Positions 23,191 through 31,036 of a stretch of 59,734 nt of DNA are shown here, piece by piece. Position numbers and translations under genes: made by a program. Source of the DNA: Streptomyces malachitofuscus (GTDB lineage Bacteria; Actinomycetota; Actinomycetes; Streptomycetales; Streptomycetaceae); assembly GCF_014650055.1 (NCBI RefSeq), contig NZ_BMUF01000023.1:1-59734 (forward strand), written 5' to 3'. How positions within the stretch are numbered: position 1 is the stretch's first letter; each line of letters starts with the position of its first letter. The notes under the pieces were generated by a model. That model was given only the letters and a program-made list of their open reading frames with translations, was not told the DNA's origin and did no database searches.

Positions 23191-23853
23191 CTACTCGAGT
23201 GTGTCCTGGCGCCCGGTGAGGCGCCTGGCGTTTTCCAGGTGCGCGGTGAGCTGCTTCTGGATGCGCTCGGTCGCCTCGTCCAGCGCCTTGCGCGTACGTC
23301 TGCCGCTCCCGTCGCCCGCCTCGTAGGGGTCGCCGAAGACGACGTCGACCCGCGAGCGCAGCGGAGGCAGCGCCTTTATCAACCGTCCGGGCCGGTCGGA
23401 ACTTCCCAGCACCGCGACCGGCACGATCGGCGCGCCGCTGCGCACCGCGAAGTACGCGAGGCCGGCGCGCAGCGCCGCGAAGTCGCCCTCGCCCCGGGTG
23501 CCCTCCGGGAAGATGCCCAGCACGCCGCCGTTCTCCAGGACGCCCAGCGCCTGCGTGATGGCGGCGCGGTCGGCGGTCGAGCGGTCCACCTTCAGCTGGC
23601 CGATGCCCAGCAGAAAGGGGTCGAGCGGGCCGACGAACGCCTCCTTCTTGATCAGGAAGTGCGTCGGCCGGGGCGCCACACCCATGACCATCGGGCCGTC
23701 GATGTTGTGGGAGTGGTTGACGGCGAAGATCACCGGACCGCTCGCGGGCACCCGCCAGGCGCCCAGCACACGCGGCTTCCACAGCCCGTACATCAGACCG
23801 ACGCCGATGCGCCGCCCGACCTCGGCGCCCCGCATCGATGGGACGTCGGTCAC
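23191..23853 (-). CDS. 1-acyl-sn-glycerol-3-phosphate acyltransferase (PlsC family)
   Basis: 220-aa membrane-associated acyltransferase that places the second acyl chain on lysophosphatidate, or acts on a similar acceptor. The HX4D motif appears as NHSHNID (about residue 47), the glycerophosphate-binding motif as FPEGTRGEG, and a hydrophobic segment near the N-terminus may dip into the membrane. GTG 23853 overlaps the cmk stop as GTGA, so translation is coupled. In this position, between cmk and der, PlsC-like genes are common in actinobacteria. The gene is one of several plsC paralogues in Streptomyces and need not be the main enzyme. Confidence 0.9.
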   Translation of the reverse strand: MTDVPSMRGAEVGRRIGVGLMYGLWKPRVLGAWRVPASGPVIFAVNHSHNIDGPMVMGVAPRPTHFLIKKEAFVGPLDPFLLGIGQLKVDRSTADRAAITQALGVLENGGVLGIFPEGTRGEGDFAALRAGLAYFAVRSGAPIVPVAVLGSSDRPGRLIKALPPLRSRVDVVFGDPYEAGDGSGRRTRKALDEATERIQKQLTAHLENARRLTGRQDTLE

Positions 23854-24536
23854 TTCCCCGCCCGCTTCTCCTCGACGAGCGTGACGACACACTCGATGAC
23901 CTGCTGCAGGGTCAGGTCGGTGGTGTCCACCTCGACGGCGTCGCCGGCCTTGGCCAGCGGCGAGGTCTTGCGGCCGGAGTCGGCCGCGTCCCGCTTGATC
24001 AGGGCCTCGCGGGTGGTGTGCAGGTCGGCGCCCTTGAGCTCGCCGCTGCGGCGGGCGGCACGCGCCTCCGCGGAGGCGGTGAGGAAGATCTTCAGATCGG
24101 CGTCGGGCAGCACGGTGGTGCCGATGTCCCGGCCCTCGACGACGATGCCGGTGACGGCGGCGGAGGCGATGGTGCGCTGCAGCTCGGTGATCCGGGCGCG
24201 CACCTCGGGCACCGCGCTGACCGCGCTGACCTTGGAGGTGACGTCCTGCTCGCGGATCGGACCGGCCACGTCCACGCCGTCGACGGTGATGGTGGGGTTG
24301 TGGGGGTCGGTACCGGAGAGGATCTCGGGCTTGCCGGCGACGGCGGCGATCGCGGAGGGGTCGTCTATGTCGATGCCGTTGTTCACCATCCACCAGGTGA
24401 TCGCCCGGTACTGGGCGCCGGTGTCCAGGTAGCTCAGGCCGAGCTGCGCCGCCACGGCCTTCGAGGTGCTCGACTTGCCCGTGCCGGAGGGGCCGTCGAT
24501 GGCGACAATCACGGGCTGGGCGGCGCCGTTTTCCAC
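23850..24536 (-). CDS. cmk: Cytidylate kinase
   Basis: 228-aa (d)CMP kinase that makes CDP/dCDP for nucleic acid and phospholipid synthesis. Signs are the P-loop IDGPSGTGKSST (about residues 10-20), SYLDTGAQYRAI, and the VVEGRDIGTTVLPDA and KIFLTASAEARAARR segments. GTG 24536 is chosen because AGGAAGG lies 9 nt upstream; a longer in-frame reading of 31 codons lacks such a site. It overlaps plsC by 4 nt. Its product feeds CDP-diacylglycerol synthesis, which fits the neighbouring acyltransferase. Confidence 0.93.
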   Translation of the reverse strand: MENGAAQPVIVAIDGPSGTGKSSTSKAVAAQLGLSYLDTGAQYRAITWWMVNNGIDIDDPSAIAAVAGKPEILSGTDPHNPTITVDGVDVAGPIREQDVTSKVSAVSAVPEVRARITELQRTIASAAVTGIVVEGRDIGTTVLPDADLKIFLTASAEARAARRSGELKGADLHTTREALIKRDAADSGRKTSPLAKAGDAVEVDTTDLTLQQVIECVVTLVEEKRAGK

Positions 24537-24570
24537 GGGGGAACACCTTCCTGGTGCGGTGGTGTGGGGT

Positions 24571-24596
24571 GTGCGGGGCGCGGACACGCCCCGCAC
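24571..24596. terminator. Inverted repeat between tyrA and cmk
   Basis: 10-bp perfect arms (24571-24580 and 24587-24596), 35 nt upstream of the cmk start. It could be the second half of a tyrA terminator or a leader hairpin of the cmk transcript. Confidence 0.45.
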
Positions 24597-24640
24597 CAGG
24601 TTACCGGCCCCCCGGAACCCTTCCGACAAGCGGACGATCC

Positions 24641-24660
24641 GGCCCTTCGGGGGAAGGGCC
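24641..24660 (-). terminator. Hairpin immediately downstream of tyrA
   Basis: GGCCCTTC-GGGG-GAAGGGCC, 8-bp arms, ends 9 nt after the tyrA stop codon. Together with the hairpin at 24571 it suggests that tyrA-aroH and cmk-plsC-der are separate transcripts. Confidence 0.55.
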
Positions 24661-24668
24661 CCAGGTCG

Positions 24669-25754
24669 TCACTGGCGGATCGCCCAGCCCCGTTCGCGCA
24701 GCCCCGCGGTGAGGACCGGCGCTGCCTTGGGCTCCACCATGAGCTGCACCAGACCGGCCTGCTGTCCGGTGGCGTGCTCGATGCGGACGTCCTCGATGTT
24801 GACCCCGGCGCGGCCGGCGTCGGCGAAGATGCGGGCCAGCTGGCCGGGCTGGTCGTCGATGAGCACCGCCACGACCTCGTAGACGCGCGGCGCGGAGCCG
24901 TGCTTGCCGGGGACGCGGACCTGGCCGGCGTTGCCCCGGCGCAGGACGTCCTGGATGCCGGTGCTGCCCTCCTGGCGCTTGTCCTCGTCGGAGGACTGCA
25001 GCGCGCGCAGGGCCCGCACGGTCTCCTCCAGGTCACCGGCGACGTCCGTGAGCAGGTCGGCGACCGGCCCCGGGTTGGCGGACAGGATGTCGATCCACAT
25101 CCGGGGGTCGGACGCGGCGATCCGCGTCACATCCCGGATGCCCTGCCCGCACAGCCGTACGGCGGCCTCCTCCGCGTGCTCCAGACGCGCGGCGACCATG
25201 CTGGACACCAGGTGGGGCATGTGGGAGACGAGGGCGACGGCCCGGTCGTGGGCGTCGGCGTCCATGACGACGGGCACGGCCCGGCAGTGCGAGACAAGCT
25301 CCAGGGCGAGGTTCAGCACCTCGGTGTCGGTGTCCCGGGTGGGGGTGAGCACCCAGGGGCGGCCCTCGAAGAGGTCGCCGCTGGCGGCCAGCGGGCCGGA
25401 CTTCTCCCGGCCCGACATGGGGTGGGTGCCGAGGTAGGACGACAGGTCCAGTCCGCGTGCCTCGAGCTCGCGGCGCGGTCCGCCCTTGACGCTGGCCACG
25501 TCGATGTAGCCGCGCGCCGCGCCGCGCCGCATCGCGTCGGCGAGCACGTCGGCCACGTGGGCGGGAGGGGCGGCGACGATCGCCAGGTCCACCGGGCCCT
25601 CGGGCGCCTCGTCCGTGCCGGCACCGAGCGCGGCGGCCGTACGGGCCTGCTCCGGGTCGTGGTCGGCGAGGTGGACGACGACGCCCCGCTGGGACAGGGC
25701 GAGGGCGGCCGAGGTGCCGATCAGTCCGGTGCCGATGACGAGTGCGGTTCTCAC
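24669..25754 (-). CDS. tyrA: Prephenate dehydrogenase with C-terminal ACT domain
   Basis: 361-aa NAD-dependent enzyme of tyrosine biosynthesis, converting prephenate to 4-hydroxyphenylpyruvate. It has an N-terminal Rossmann fold (LVIGTGLIGTSAALAL), a SVKGG loop and the active-site segment THPMSGREKSGP containing the key histidine, a helical dimerisation domain, and an ACT domain (about residues 288-350: YEVVAVLIDDQPGQLARIFADAG) that should give feedback control by tyrosine. GTG 25754 overlaps the aroH stop as GTGA, so chorismate mutase and dehydrogenase, consecutive steps, are translationally coupled. Confidence 0.93.
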   Translation of the reverse strand: MRTALVIGTGLIGTSAALALSQRGVVVHLADHDPEQARTAAALGAGTDEAPEGPVDLAIVAAPPAHVADVLADAMRRGAARGYIDVASVKGGPRRELEARGLDLSSYLGTHPMSGREKSGPLAASGDLFEGRPWVLTPTRDTDTEVLNLALELVSHCRAVPVVMDADAHDRAVALVSHMPHLVSSMVAARLEHAEEAAVRLCGQGIRDVTRIAASDPRMWIDILSANPGPVADLLTDVAGDLEETVRALRALQSSDEDKRQEGSTGIQDVLRRGNAGQVRVPGKHGSAPRVYEVVAVLIDDQPGQLARIFADAGRAGVNIEDVRIEHATGQQAGLVQLMVEPKAAPVLTAGLRERGWAIRQ

Positions 25755-26113
25755 TGGGCGATGTCCTTGCGCAGGGCGGCCGCGGCACCGAGGTACACGT
25801 GCGCGATGTCGGCGCGGGGCTTGTCGGACTCGATGTGGGCGAGGACCCGGACGACCCGGGGCATGGCGCCGTCGATGTCCAGTTCCTGGGCGCAGATCAG
25901 GGGGACGTCGACGATGCCGAGCTTGCGGGCCGCGGCGGCCGGGAAGTCGCTGTGCAGGTCGGGCGTGGCCGTGAACCAGATGCTGATCAGGTCCTGCGTG
26001 TGCAGGCCGTTGCGCTCCAGAACGGCGGTGAGCAGCGCGCCGACCTGCTCCTCCATGTGACCGGACTCGTCCCGTTCGAGCTGGACGGCCCCCCGGACCG
26101 CGCGTACCGCCAC
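25751..26113 (-). CDS. aroH: Chorismate mutase, AroH class
   Basis: 120-aa trimeric enzyme of the Bacillus AroH type, which rearranges chorismate to prephenate. The N-terminal VRAVRGAVQLERDE holds the active-site arginine, and ISIWFTATPDLHSDFPAAAARKLG and the VPLICAQELDIDGAMPRVVRVLAH run are hallmarks of the class. GTG 26113 has AAGGAG at 8 nt. AroH-type mutases are less common than the AroQ type, and Streptomyces usually keep this gene directly before tyrA. The pair forms a short tyrosine operon without a visible leader peptide. Confidence 0.93.
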   Translation of the reverse strand: MAVRAVRGAVQLERDESGHMEEQVGALLTAVLERNGLHTQDLISIWFTATPDLHSDFPAAAARKLGIVDVPLICAQELDIDGAMPRVVRVLAHIESDKPRADIAHVYLGAAAALRKDIAQ

Positions 26114-26313
26114 GACGATGCTCCTTGCTGACGTGCGTGTGCTGTTCGGTCGTCCAGCGTAGTCAGACCGCGCGGGGCGGGCCTCGTGCGCTCGCTCGCT
26201 GAGACGGTCGAGGTGTGCGTTTCATGATGGTTCATGACAGGTTGCTTGATGTTCGGTGCATTCGGCGCGTTCGGTGCCAGGATGCAGGGACCGCGAACCC
26301 CAGGAGTGACGAC

Positions 26314-26739
26314 ATGACCCTTCGCACGACGCGCCGCACGGTTCTGCTCGCGACGGGCGCGGCCGCGCTGGCCGCCGGCTGCGGCTCGGACGACGGGGAC
26401 GGGGGCGGGGGCGGCACCACGTCGGACACCGCCGCTCCGGACGCGCCGGCCGGGCAGGTACTGGTCTCGACCGCCGACGTGCCGGTGGGCGGGGGCACGG
26501 TCCTCAAGGACGAGAAGATCGTCGTCACCCAGCCCGGGGAAGGCGACTTCAAGGCCTTCTCGGCGATCTGCACGCACCAGAACTGTCTCGTGGCCGATGT
26601 CGCGGACGGCACCATCAACTGCACCTGCCACGGCAGCCGGTTCCGGATCGCCGACGGCTCGGTGGAGCAGGGCCCGGCGACCAGGCCGCTGCCCGAGGAG
26701 CAGATCACGGTGGAGGGAAATTCGATCCGCCGGGCGTGA
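26314..26739 (+). CDS. Tat-exported Rieske [2Fe-2S] lipoprotein
   Basis: 141-aa extracytoplasmic Rieske protein. The N-terminus has a twin-arginine signal (TTRRTVLLATGAAALAAGC) and a lipobox, Cys at residue 23, followed by a Gly/Asp/Thr linker. The cluster ligands are CTHQNC and CTCHGSRF (CxH and CxxH), and the fold ends with the QITVEGNSIRRA strand. It lacks the membrane anchor of QcrA, so it is a stand-alone electron-transfer or assembly protein on the outer face of the membrane; its redox partner is unknown. ATG 26314 has GGAG at 9 nt spacing. The same direction nucleotidyltransferase gene starts 23 nt later. Confidence 0.9.
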   Translation: MTLRTTRRTVLLATGAAALAAGCGSDDGDGGGGGTTSDTAAPDAPAGQVLVSTADVPVGGGTVLKDEKIVVTQPGEGDFKAFSAICTHQNCLVADVADGTINCTCHGSRFRIADGSVEQGPATRPLPEEQITVEGNSIRRA

Positions 26740-26761
26740 TCCGCCGCGTACGCTCCCGGGC

Positions 26762-27505
26762 ATGCGCCCCGAGACCCTGGTCGGCGACCACACCATCTAC
26801 GCCTGTGTCATGGGCTCCCGTGCCTTCGGTCTGGCCACGGAGGGCAGTGACACCGACCGTCGGGGCGTCTTCCTCGCGCCCACTCCCCTGTTCTGGCGCT
26901 TCGAGAAGCCGCCGACGCATGTCGAGGGGCCGGCCGAGGAGCAGTTCAGCTGGGAGCTGGAACGCTTCTGCGAGCTGGCGCTGCGCGGCAACCCCAACAT
27001 CCTGGAGTGCCTGCACTCCCCGCTGGTGGAGTACGCCGACGCGACCGGCCGTGAGCTGCTGTCCCTGCGCGGCGCCTTCCTCTCCCGCACGGTGCACGAG
27101 ACGTTCACGCGGTACGCCCTCGGTCAGCGCCGCAAGCTGGACGCCGATGTCCGCTCCCACGGCGCCCCGCGCTGGAAGCACGCCATGCACCTGCTCCGTC
27201 TCCTGATCAGCGCCCGCGACCTGCTGCGCACGGGCGCCCTCACGATCGACGTGGGCGAGGAGCGCGAGCCCCTGCTCGCGGTCAAGCGCGGCGAGGTCCC
27301 CTGGCGCGAGGTGGAGTCCCGGATGACCCGGCTGGCGGAGGAGGGCGCCGAGGCCGCCCGGCGCAGCCCCCTGCCCGAGGAGCCGGACCGCCGCCGGATC
27401 GAGGACTTCCTCATCCGCACCCGCCGCACCTCAGCCCTCGAGGCGGATCCGTACGACGAGGTCGTGCAGGGCGTCGTAGGCGGTGGGGGCGTCGGGCAGG
27501 ACTGA
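26762..27505 (+). CDS. RlaP-type DNA polymerase beta superfamily nucleotidyltransferase (copy 1)
   Basis: 247-aa predicted nucleotidyltransferase of PF10127 (RlaP). Near the N-terminus the motif GSRAFGLATEGSDTDRRGVF supplies the helix-turn GS and the SDxD metal-binding aspartates. The rest is helical with ERFCELALRGNPNILECLHSP, characteristic of RlaP proteins, which are proposed to act in RNA repair, adding or restoring terminal nucleotides. The C-terminal 25 codons overlap the end of the opposite gene 27431-28183 by 75 bp; that tail is Gly-rich and may be an extension. The ATG at 26762 lies 23 nt after the Rieske stop, with no strong ribosome binding site. A second RlaP gene faces it. Confidence 0.83.
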   Translation: MRPETLVGDHTIYACVMGSRAFGLATEGSDTDRRGVFLAPTPLFWRFEKPPTHVEGPAEEQFSWELERFCELALRGNPNILECLHSPLVEYADATGRELLSLRGAFLSRTVHETFTRYALGQRRKLDADVRSHGAPRWKHAMHLLRLLISARDLLRTGALTIDVGEEREPLLAVKRGEVPWREVESRMTRLAEEGAEAARRSPLPEEPDRRRIEDFLIRTRRTSALEADPYDEVVQGVVGGGGVGQD

Positions 27506-28183
27506 CGCCGCCTGTGCCTCGTCGAGGACGCCGTGCAGGCGCTCCACATCGGCCGCCACGCGGGCGCGGTCGACGTCGGCCTTCCCGTGCTCGCGCTCGG
27601 TCTTGGCGGCGATCAGCTCCGCCAGGCACTCCGGGGCGGCGTCGACCTCACCGGCGAGGGTGGGCAGATGGGGCTGCACCTCGCCCGAGCGCATCAGATG
27701 GATGCCGGTGAGCAGCACCCGGAAGGTGTAGAGCAGCGGTTTGAGCTCGCCGGTCCGCTCGAACAGCCGCCACTGGGTCCGCGCGAACCCCCGGTAGTGG
27801 TGGGCGTGGTGACTGGTGAGGACGCCGGGGGCGAGCGCGGTCAGTTCCCGGTGGGCGTCGGTGGTGTGGACGACCAGCGGGGACAGCAGCTGCTCCAGCA
27901 CATAGCCGTTGCGTCGCAGCATCAGGCGGACGAACTTGCGCAGGTCGTGCGTGACCAGGTCCATCTCGACGCCGTCCCGGACCCACATCCTGGACCGGGT
28001 CTCGTCGGGCTCGCGCAGCCCGACGAGATAGGCGGCCGGCAGCAGATGGACGCCCCGCAGGTCCACGTCCGAGTCGCGGGACGGGAAGCCGTACAGGTGC
28101 GCGCCGGAGACGGTGGCGAAGAGCACCGGGTCGGGCTGTTCGGCGATCACCGGGCTCAGGTCGAGGTGCAGGGCGTCGATCAT
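27431..28183 (-). CDS. RlaP-type nucleotidyltransferase (copy 2)
   Basis: 250-aa paralogue of the same PF10127 fold. The catalytic motif is FATVSGAHLYGFPSRDSDVDLRGVHL, with both aspartates of SDVD, and the helical core includes RKFVRLMLRRNGYVLEQLLSPL. It is divergent from copy 1 in sequence, so the two are not recent duplicates. It is the last gene of the Nudix, glycohydrolase, nucleotidyltransferase operon, starting only 3 nt after the glycohydrolase stop. Its C-terminus overlaps copy 1 by 75 bp. In other bacteria RlaP genes travel with RNA ligases or phosphatases; none is seen here. Confidence 0.83.
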   Translation of the reverse strand: MIDALHLDLSPVIAEQPDPVLFATVSGAHLYGFPSRDSDVDLRGVHLLPAAYLVGLREPDETRSRMWVRDGVEMDLVTHDLRKFVRLMLRRNGYVLEQLLSPLVVHTTDAHRELTALAPGVLTSHHAHHYRGFARTQWRLFERTGELKPLLYTFRVLLTGIHLMRSGEVQPHLPTLAGEVDAAPECLAELIAAKTEREHGKADVDRARVAADVERLHGVLDEAQAASVLPDAPTAYDALHDLVVRIRLEG

Positions 28184-28186
28184 CGG

Positions 28187-29209
28187 TCAAGCGTCCCAGA
28201 GCGTGCCCAGCTCGCGCAGCTCACCCCGGTACTCGATGCGGTCCGCCCATGCGGCGGGCCAGGCGTCCGCGCCCAGGTGGGCGCCCGCGAAGGCGCCGGT
28301 CAGGCAGGCGATGGAGTCGGAGTCGCCGGCGGTGCAGGCGGCACGGCGCAGGGCCGTGACGGGTTCGTCGACGAACAGGAGGAAGCAGAGCAGGCCGGTC
28401 GCCAGGGCCTCCTCCGCGATCCAGCCCTCGCCCGTGGCCAGGCAGGGGTCGGTCTCCGGGGAGACGGTGCGCAGGGCCTCCTGGAGGCGTCCCAGGATCT
28501 CCAGGCACTCGTCCCAGCCGCGCGCGATGAACTGCTCCGGGGAGGCGTCCCCGGTGCGGGTCCACAGGTCACCGAGCCAGAACTCGTGGTACCGGGTGCG
28601 GTTGTCGTAGGCATAGGAGCGCAGCAGTCCGACCAGGCCGGTCGGCTCGGCGCCCTCGGAGAGCAGCCGTACGGCGTGGGCGGTGAGGTCGGAGGCGGCC
28701 AGCGCGGTGGGGTGGCCGTGGGTGAGGGCCGACTGCAACTGGGCGGCGCCCGCGCGCTGTTCCTCGGTCAGGCCCGGGGCCAGGCCCATGGGCGCGACGC
28801 GCATGTTGGCGCCGCAGCCCTTGGAGCCGGTCTGACTGGCGTCCTGCCAGCGCCGCTCCTCGCGGGCCAGCAGGTGACAGGCCTTGAGGCAGGTGTTGCC
28901 GGGCGCCCGGTTGTTCTCGGGCGAGCGGTACCACTCCACGAACTCCTCGCGCACCGGCCGCTCCAGCCGCTTCGGGGTGAGCGGCCCGCGGTCCATCGCC
29001 GTGCGCAGGCCCCGCCCGAGCGCGAGGGTCATCTGGGTGTCGTCCGTGACGATCGCCGGCTTCGGCAGGTCCATCTCCCGCCAGGGGCCGGTCTTGGCGA
29101 GGATCGACGGGACGTCGTTGAACTCGGTGGGGAAGCCCAGCGCGTCCCCGAGGGCGAGGCCGGTGAGCGCGCCTGTCGCGGCGCGCTTGGTGACGGTGGT
29201 CGTGGTCAT
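28187..29209 (-). CDS. ADP-ribosylglycohydrolase (ARH/DraG family)
   Basis: 340-aa all-helical hydrolase that removes ADP-ribose from a modified macromolecule or nucleotide. The two metal ions would be bound by the LALGDALG region, TDDTQM (about residue 55) and GDSDSIACLTGAFAGA near the C-terminus, all intact. The DraG-type family acts on ADP-ribosyl arginine, and other members on ADP-ribosylated serine or nucleic acid bases. ATG 29209 overlaps the Nudix stop as ATGA, and the nucleotidyltransferase starts 3 nt after its stop, so the three proteins are made together. The substrate is not known; ADP-ribosylated RNA ends are an attractive guess given the neighbours. Confidence 0.9.
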   Translation of the reverse strand: MTTTTVTKRAATGALTGLALGDALGFPTEFNDVPSILAKTGPWREMDLPKPAIVTDDTQMTLALGRGLRTAMDRGPLTPKRLERPVREEFVEWYRSPENNRAPGNTCLKACHLLAREERRWQDASQTGSKGCGANMRVAPMGLAPGLTEEQRAGAAQLQSALTHGHPTALAASDLTAHAVRLLSEGAEPTGLVGLLRSYAYDNRTRYHEFWLGDLWTRTGDASPEQFIARGWDECLEILGRLQEALRTVSPETDPCLATGEGWIAEEALATGLLCFLLFVDEPVTALRRAACTAGDSDSIACLTGAFAGAHLGADAWPAAWADRIEYRGELRELGTLWDA

Positions 29210-29925
29210 GCGGGGCGTCCTTCCGGGGTCGGCCGGAGCAGCGGTGGGTGGAGGGCGGTGGCGGGGCCCGCGCGGTACAGCGCGGCGGGTTTGCCGCGGC
29301 CGCCGGTGAGGCGCACGGCGCCGGGGACGGCTTCGACGAAGCCCGGGGTGGCGAGGACCTTGCGGCGGAAGTTGGGCCGGTCCAGGGCGGTGCCCCAGAC
29401 GCTCTCGTAGACCTGTTGCAGCTCCCCGAGGGTGAACTCGGGCGGGCAGAAGGCCGTGGCGAGGCAGGTGTACTCGAGCTTGCCGCCGACGCGTTCCCGC
29501 GCGTCGGCCAGGATCCGGTCGTGGTCGAAGGCGAGCCCCCGCGCGGAGTCGTACGGCGTCCAGCGGGCCCGTGCCGCGTCACTGCCGGCGTGCGCCTCGG
29601 GCGCGTCGGGCAGGAGGGCGGCGAAGGCGACGGAGACGACCCGCATCCGGGGGTCACGGCCGGGTTCGCTGTAGGTCCGCAACTGCTCCAGGTGCAGCCC
29701 GGAGACGTCCGTCAGCCCGGTCTCCTCGCCCAGCTCGCGCCGCGCGGCGCGTTCCGCGGACTCGTCCGGCCGGACGAAGCCTCCGGGCAGCGCCCACTGT
29801 CCGGCGTACGGCTCCTCGCCGCGCTCGACGAGCAGCACGTGCAGGGCGCCCGCGCGGAGGGTGAACACGGCGAGGTCGACGGTGACGGCGAAGGGCTCGA
29901 AGGCGTGCTTGTCGTAGCCGTCCAT
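29206..29925 (-). CDS. NrtR-like Nudix hydrolase/transcriptional regulator
   Basis: 239-aa protein with an N-terminal Nudix domain and a C-terminal winged-helix-like domain, the NrtR architecture of regulators of NAD metabolism. The Nudix box is fully intact (GFVRPDESAERAARRELGEE TGL, split here by a space), so it may also hydrolyse an ADP-ribose-like compound; in many NrtR proteins this box is lost. The C-terminal segment FTLGELQQVYESVWGTALDRPNFRRKVL is the typical DNA-binding part. ATG 29925 has GGAGG at 5 nt. A 47-bp perfect palindrome lies immediately upstream, so autoregulation is very likely. First gene of the operon with the glycohydrolase and RlaP copy 2. Confidence 0.87.
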   Translation of the reverse strand: MDGYDKHAFEPFAVTVDLAVFTLRAGALHVLLVERGEEPYAGQWALPGGFVRPDESAERAARRELGEETGLTDVSGLHLEQLRTYSEPGRDPRMRVVSVAFAALLPDAPEAHAGSDAARARWTPYDSARGLAFDHDRILADARERVGGKLEYTCLATAFCPPEFTLGELQQVYESVWGTALDRPNFRRKVLATPGFVEAVPGAVRLTGGRGKPAALYRAGPATALHPPLLRPTPEGRPA

Positions 29926-29930
29926 GACGA

Positions 29931-29977
29931 CCTCCACCCCCTTTAATAGTCGGCGTGACTATTAAAGGGGGTGGAGG
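29931..29977 (-). promoter_or_regulatory. 47-bp perfect palindrome, operator/promoter of the NrtR-like operon
   Basis: Two perfect 21-bp arms (29931-29951 and 29957-29977) flank a 5-nt spacer. The centre reads TTTAATAGTC and GACTATTAAA, an A+T-rich operator core. The outer part CCTCC/GGAGG includes the ribosome binding site. On the minus strand a TTGTGC with 18-nt spacing to TTTAAT would make a promoter overlapped by the operator. The palindrome ends within 19 nt of the rluB stop codon. Confidence 0.85.
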
Positions 29978-29995
29978 TGCGGAAGCACAAGCCTC

Positions 29996-31036
29996 TTAGA
30001 GGTCGACCTCCTGCATCAGCATCCCGACCTCGGTGTTGGACAGCCGCCGCAGCCAGCCCGACTTCTGGTCGCCCAGCGTGATCGGACCGAAGGCGGTGCG
30101 CACCAGCTTGTCGACCGGGAACCCGGCCTCCGCGAGCATGCGGCGCACGATGTGCTTGCGGCCCTCGTGCAGGGTCACCTCGACGAGGTAGTTCTTGCCG
30201 GTCTGCTCGACGACCCGGAAGTGGTCCGCACGCGCGTAGCCGTCCTCCAGCTGGATGCCGTCCTTGAGCTTCTTGCCCAGGTCGCGCGGGATGGGGCCGA
30301 CGATGTGCGCGAGATAGGTCTTCTTCACGCCGTACCGGGGGTGGGTCAGCCGGTGCGCCAGCTCGCCGTGGTTGGTGAGCAGGATGACGCCCTCGGTCTC
30401 GGTGTCGAGCCGGCCGACGTGGAAGAGCCGGGTCTCGCGGTTGGTGACGTAGTCACCCAGGCACTGGCGCCCCTCGGGGTCCTCCATGGTGGACACGACA
30501 CCGGCGGGCTTGTTCAGCGAGAAGAACTGGTACGACTGCGTGGCGACGGTCAGGCCGTCGACCTTGACCTCGTCCCTCTCCGGGTCGACCCGCTTGCCCT
30601 GCTCCAGGACGATCTCACCGTTGACCTCCACCCGGGCCTGCTCGATCAGCTCCTCGCAGGCACGCCGGGAGCCGTAGCCCGCGCGGGCGAGCACCTTCTG
30701 CAGCCGCTCGCCCTCCTGCTCGGCGCCGGGGAAGGTCTTCGGGAGCTTCACGTCCTTCTTGCCCGCGTACCGGTCGCGGTTGCGCTCCTCCATCCGCGTC
30801 TCGTACTCACGCGAACGCCCGGGAGCGGTACGGCCGCCGCTCTTCCGGGGCGACGGCTTGGCACCGCCGCGCCCCGACTTCGGGCCGTCCTTGGTGCCCC
30901 CGGGACCCACGTCGTAGCGGCGCTCCTCGGGGCGGGGCTTGCGGGGGCGGCCCTGCCCCTGCTTCTGGTCCCTGTTGTTGCCGGCGCCACGGTGGTTACC
31001 GCGCCCGCCGCTCTTTCCGCTGCCGCTGCTTCGCAT
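29996..31036 (-). CDS. rluB: 23S rRNA pseudouridine synthase RluB family
   Basis: 346-aa enzyme of the RsuA/RluB class that converts a uridine of 23S rRNA (position 2605 in E. coli) to pseudouridine. A basic Arg/Gly/Lys-rich tail of about 95 residues, unlike the short one of proteobacteria, precedes the S4 domain (LQKVLARAGYGSRRACEELI), the catalytic motif GRLDTETEG with its aspartate, and the KKTYLAHIVG and HEGRKHIVRRMLAEAG blocks. It overlaps the scpB stop by one nucleotide (TGATG). The scpA-scpB-rluB order is conserved in Gram-positives. Confidence 0.92.
   Translation of the reverse strand: MRSSGSGKSGGRGNHRGAGNNRDQKQGQGRPRKPRPEERRYDVGPGGTKDGPKSGRGGAKPSPRKSGGRTAPGRSREYETRMEERNRDRYAGKKDVKLPKTFPGAEQEGERLQKVLARAGYGSRRACEELIEQARVEVNGEIVLEQGKRVDPERDEVKVDGLTVATQSYQFFSLNKPAGVVSTMEDPEGRQCLGDYVTNRETRLFHVGRLDTETEGVILLTNHGELAHRLTHPRYGVKKTYLAHIVGPIPRDLGKKLKDGIQLEDGYARADHFRVVEQTGKNYLVEVTLHEGRKHIVRRMLAEAGFPVDKLVRTAFGPITLGDQKSGWLRRLSNTEVGMLMQEVDL

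Noticed and set aside
29996..31036. Basic N-terminus of RluB as a separate gene
   Set aside because: The tail is in frame with the S4 domain and starts from the scpB-coupled ATG. Such tails are common in actinobacterial RluB.
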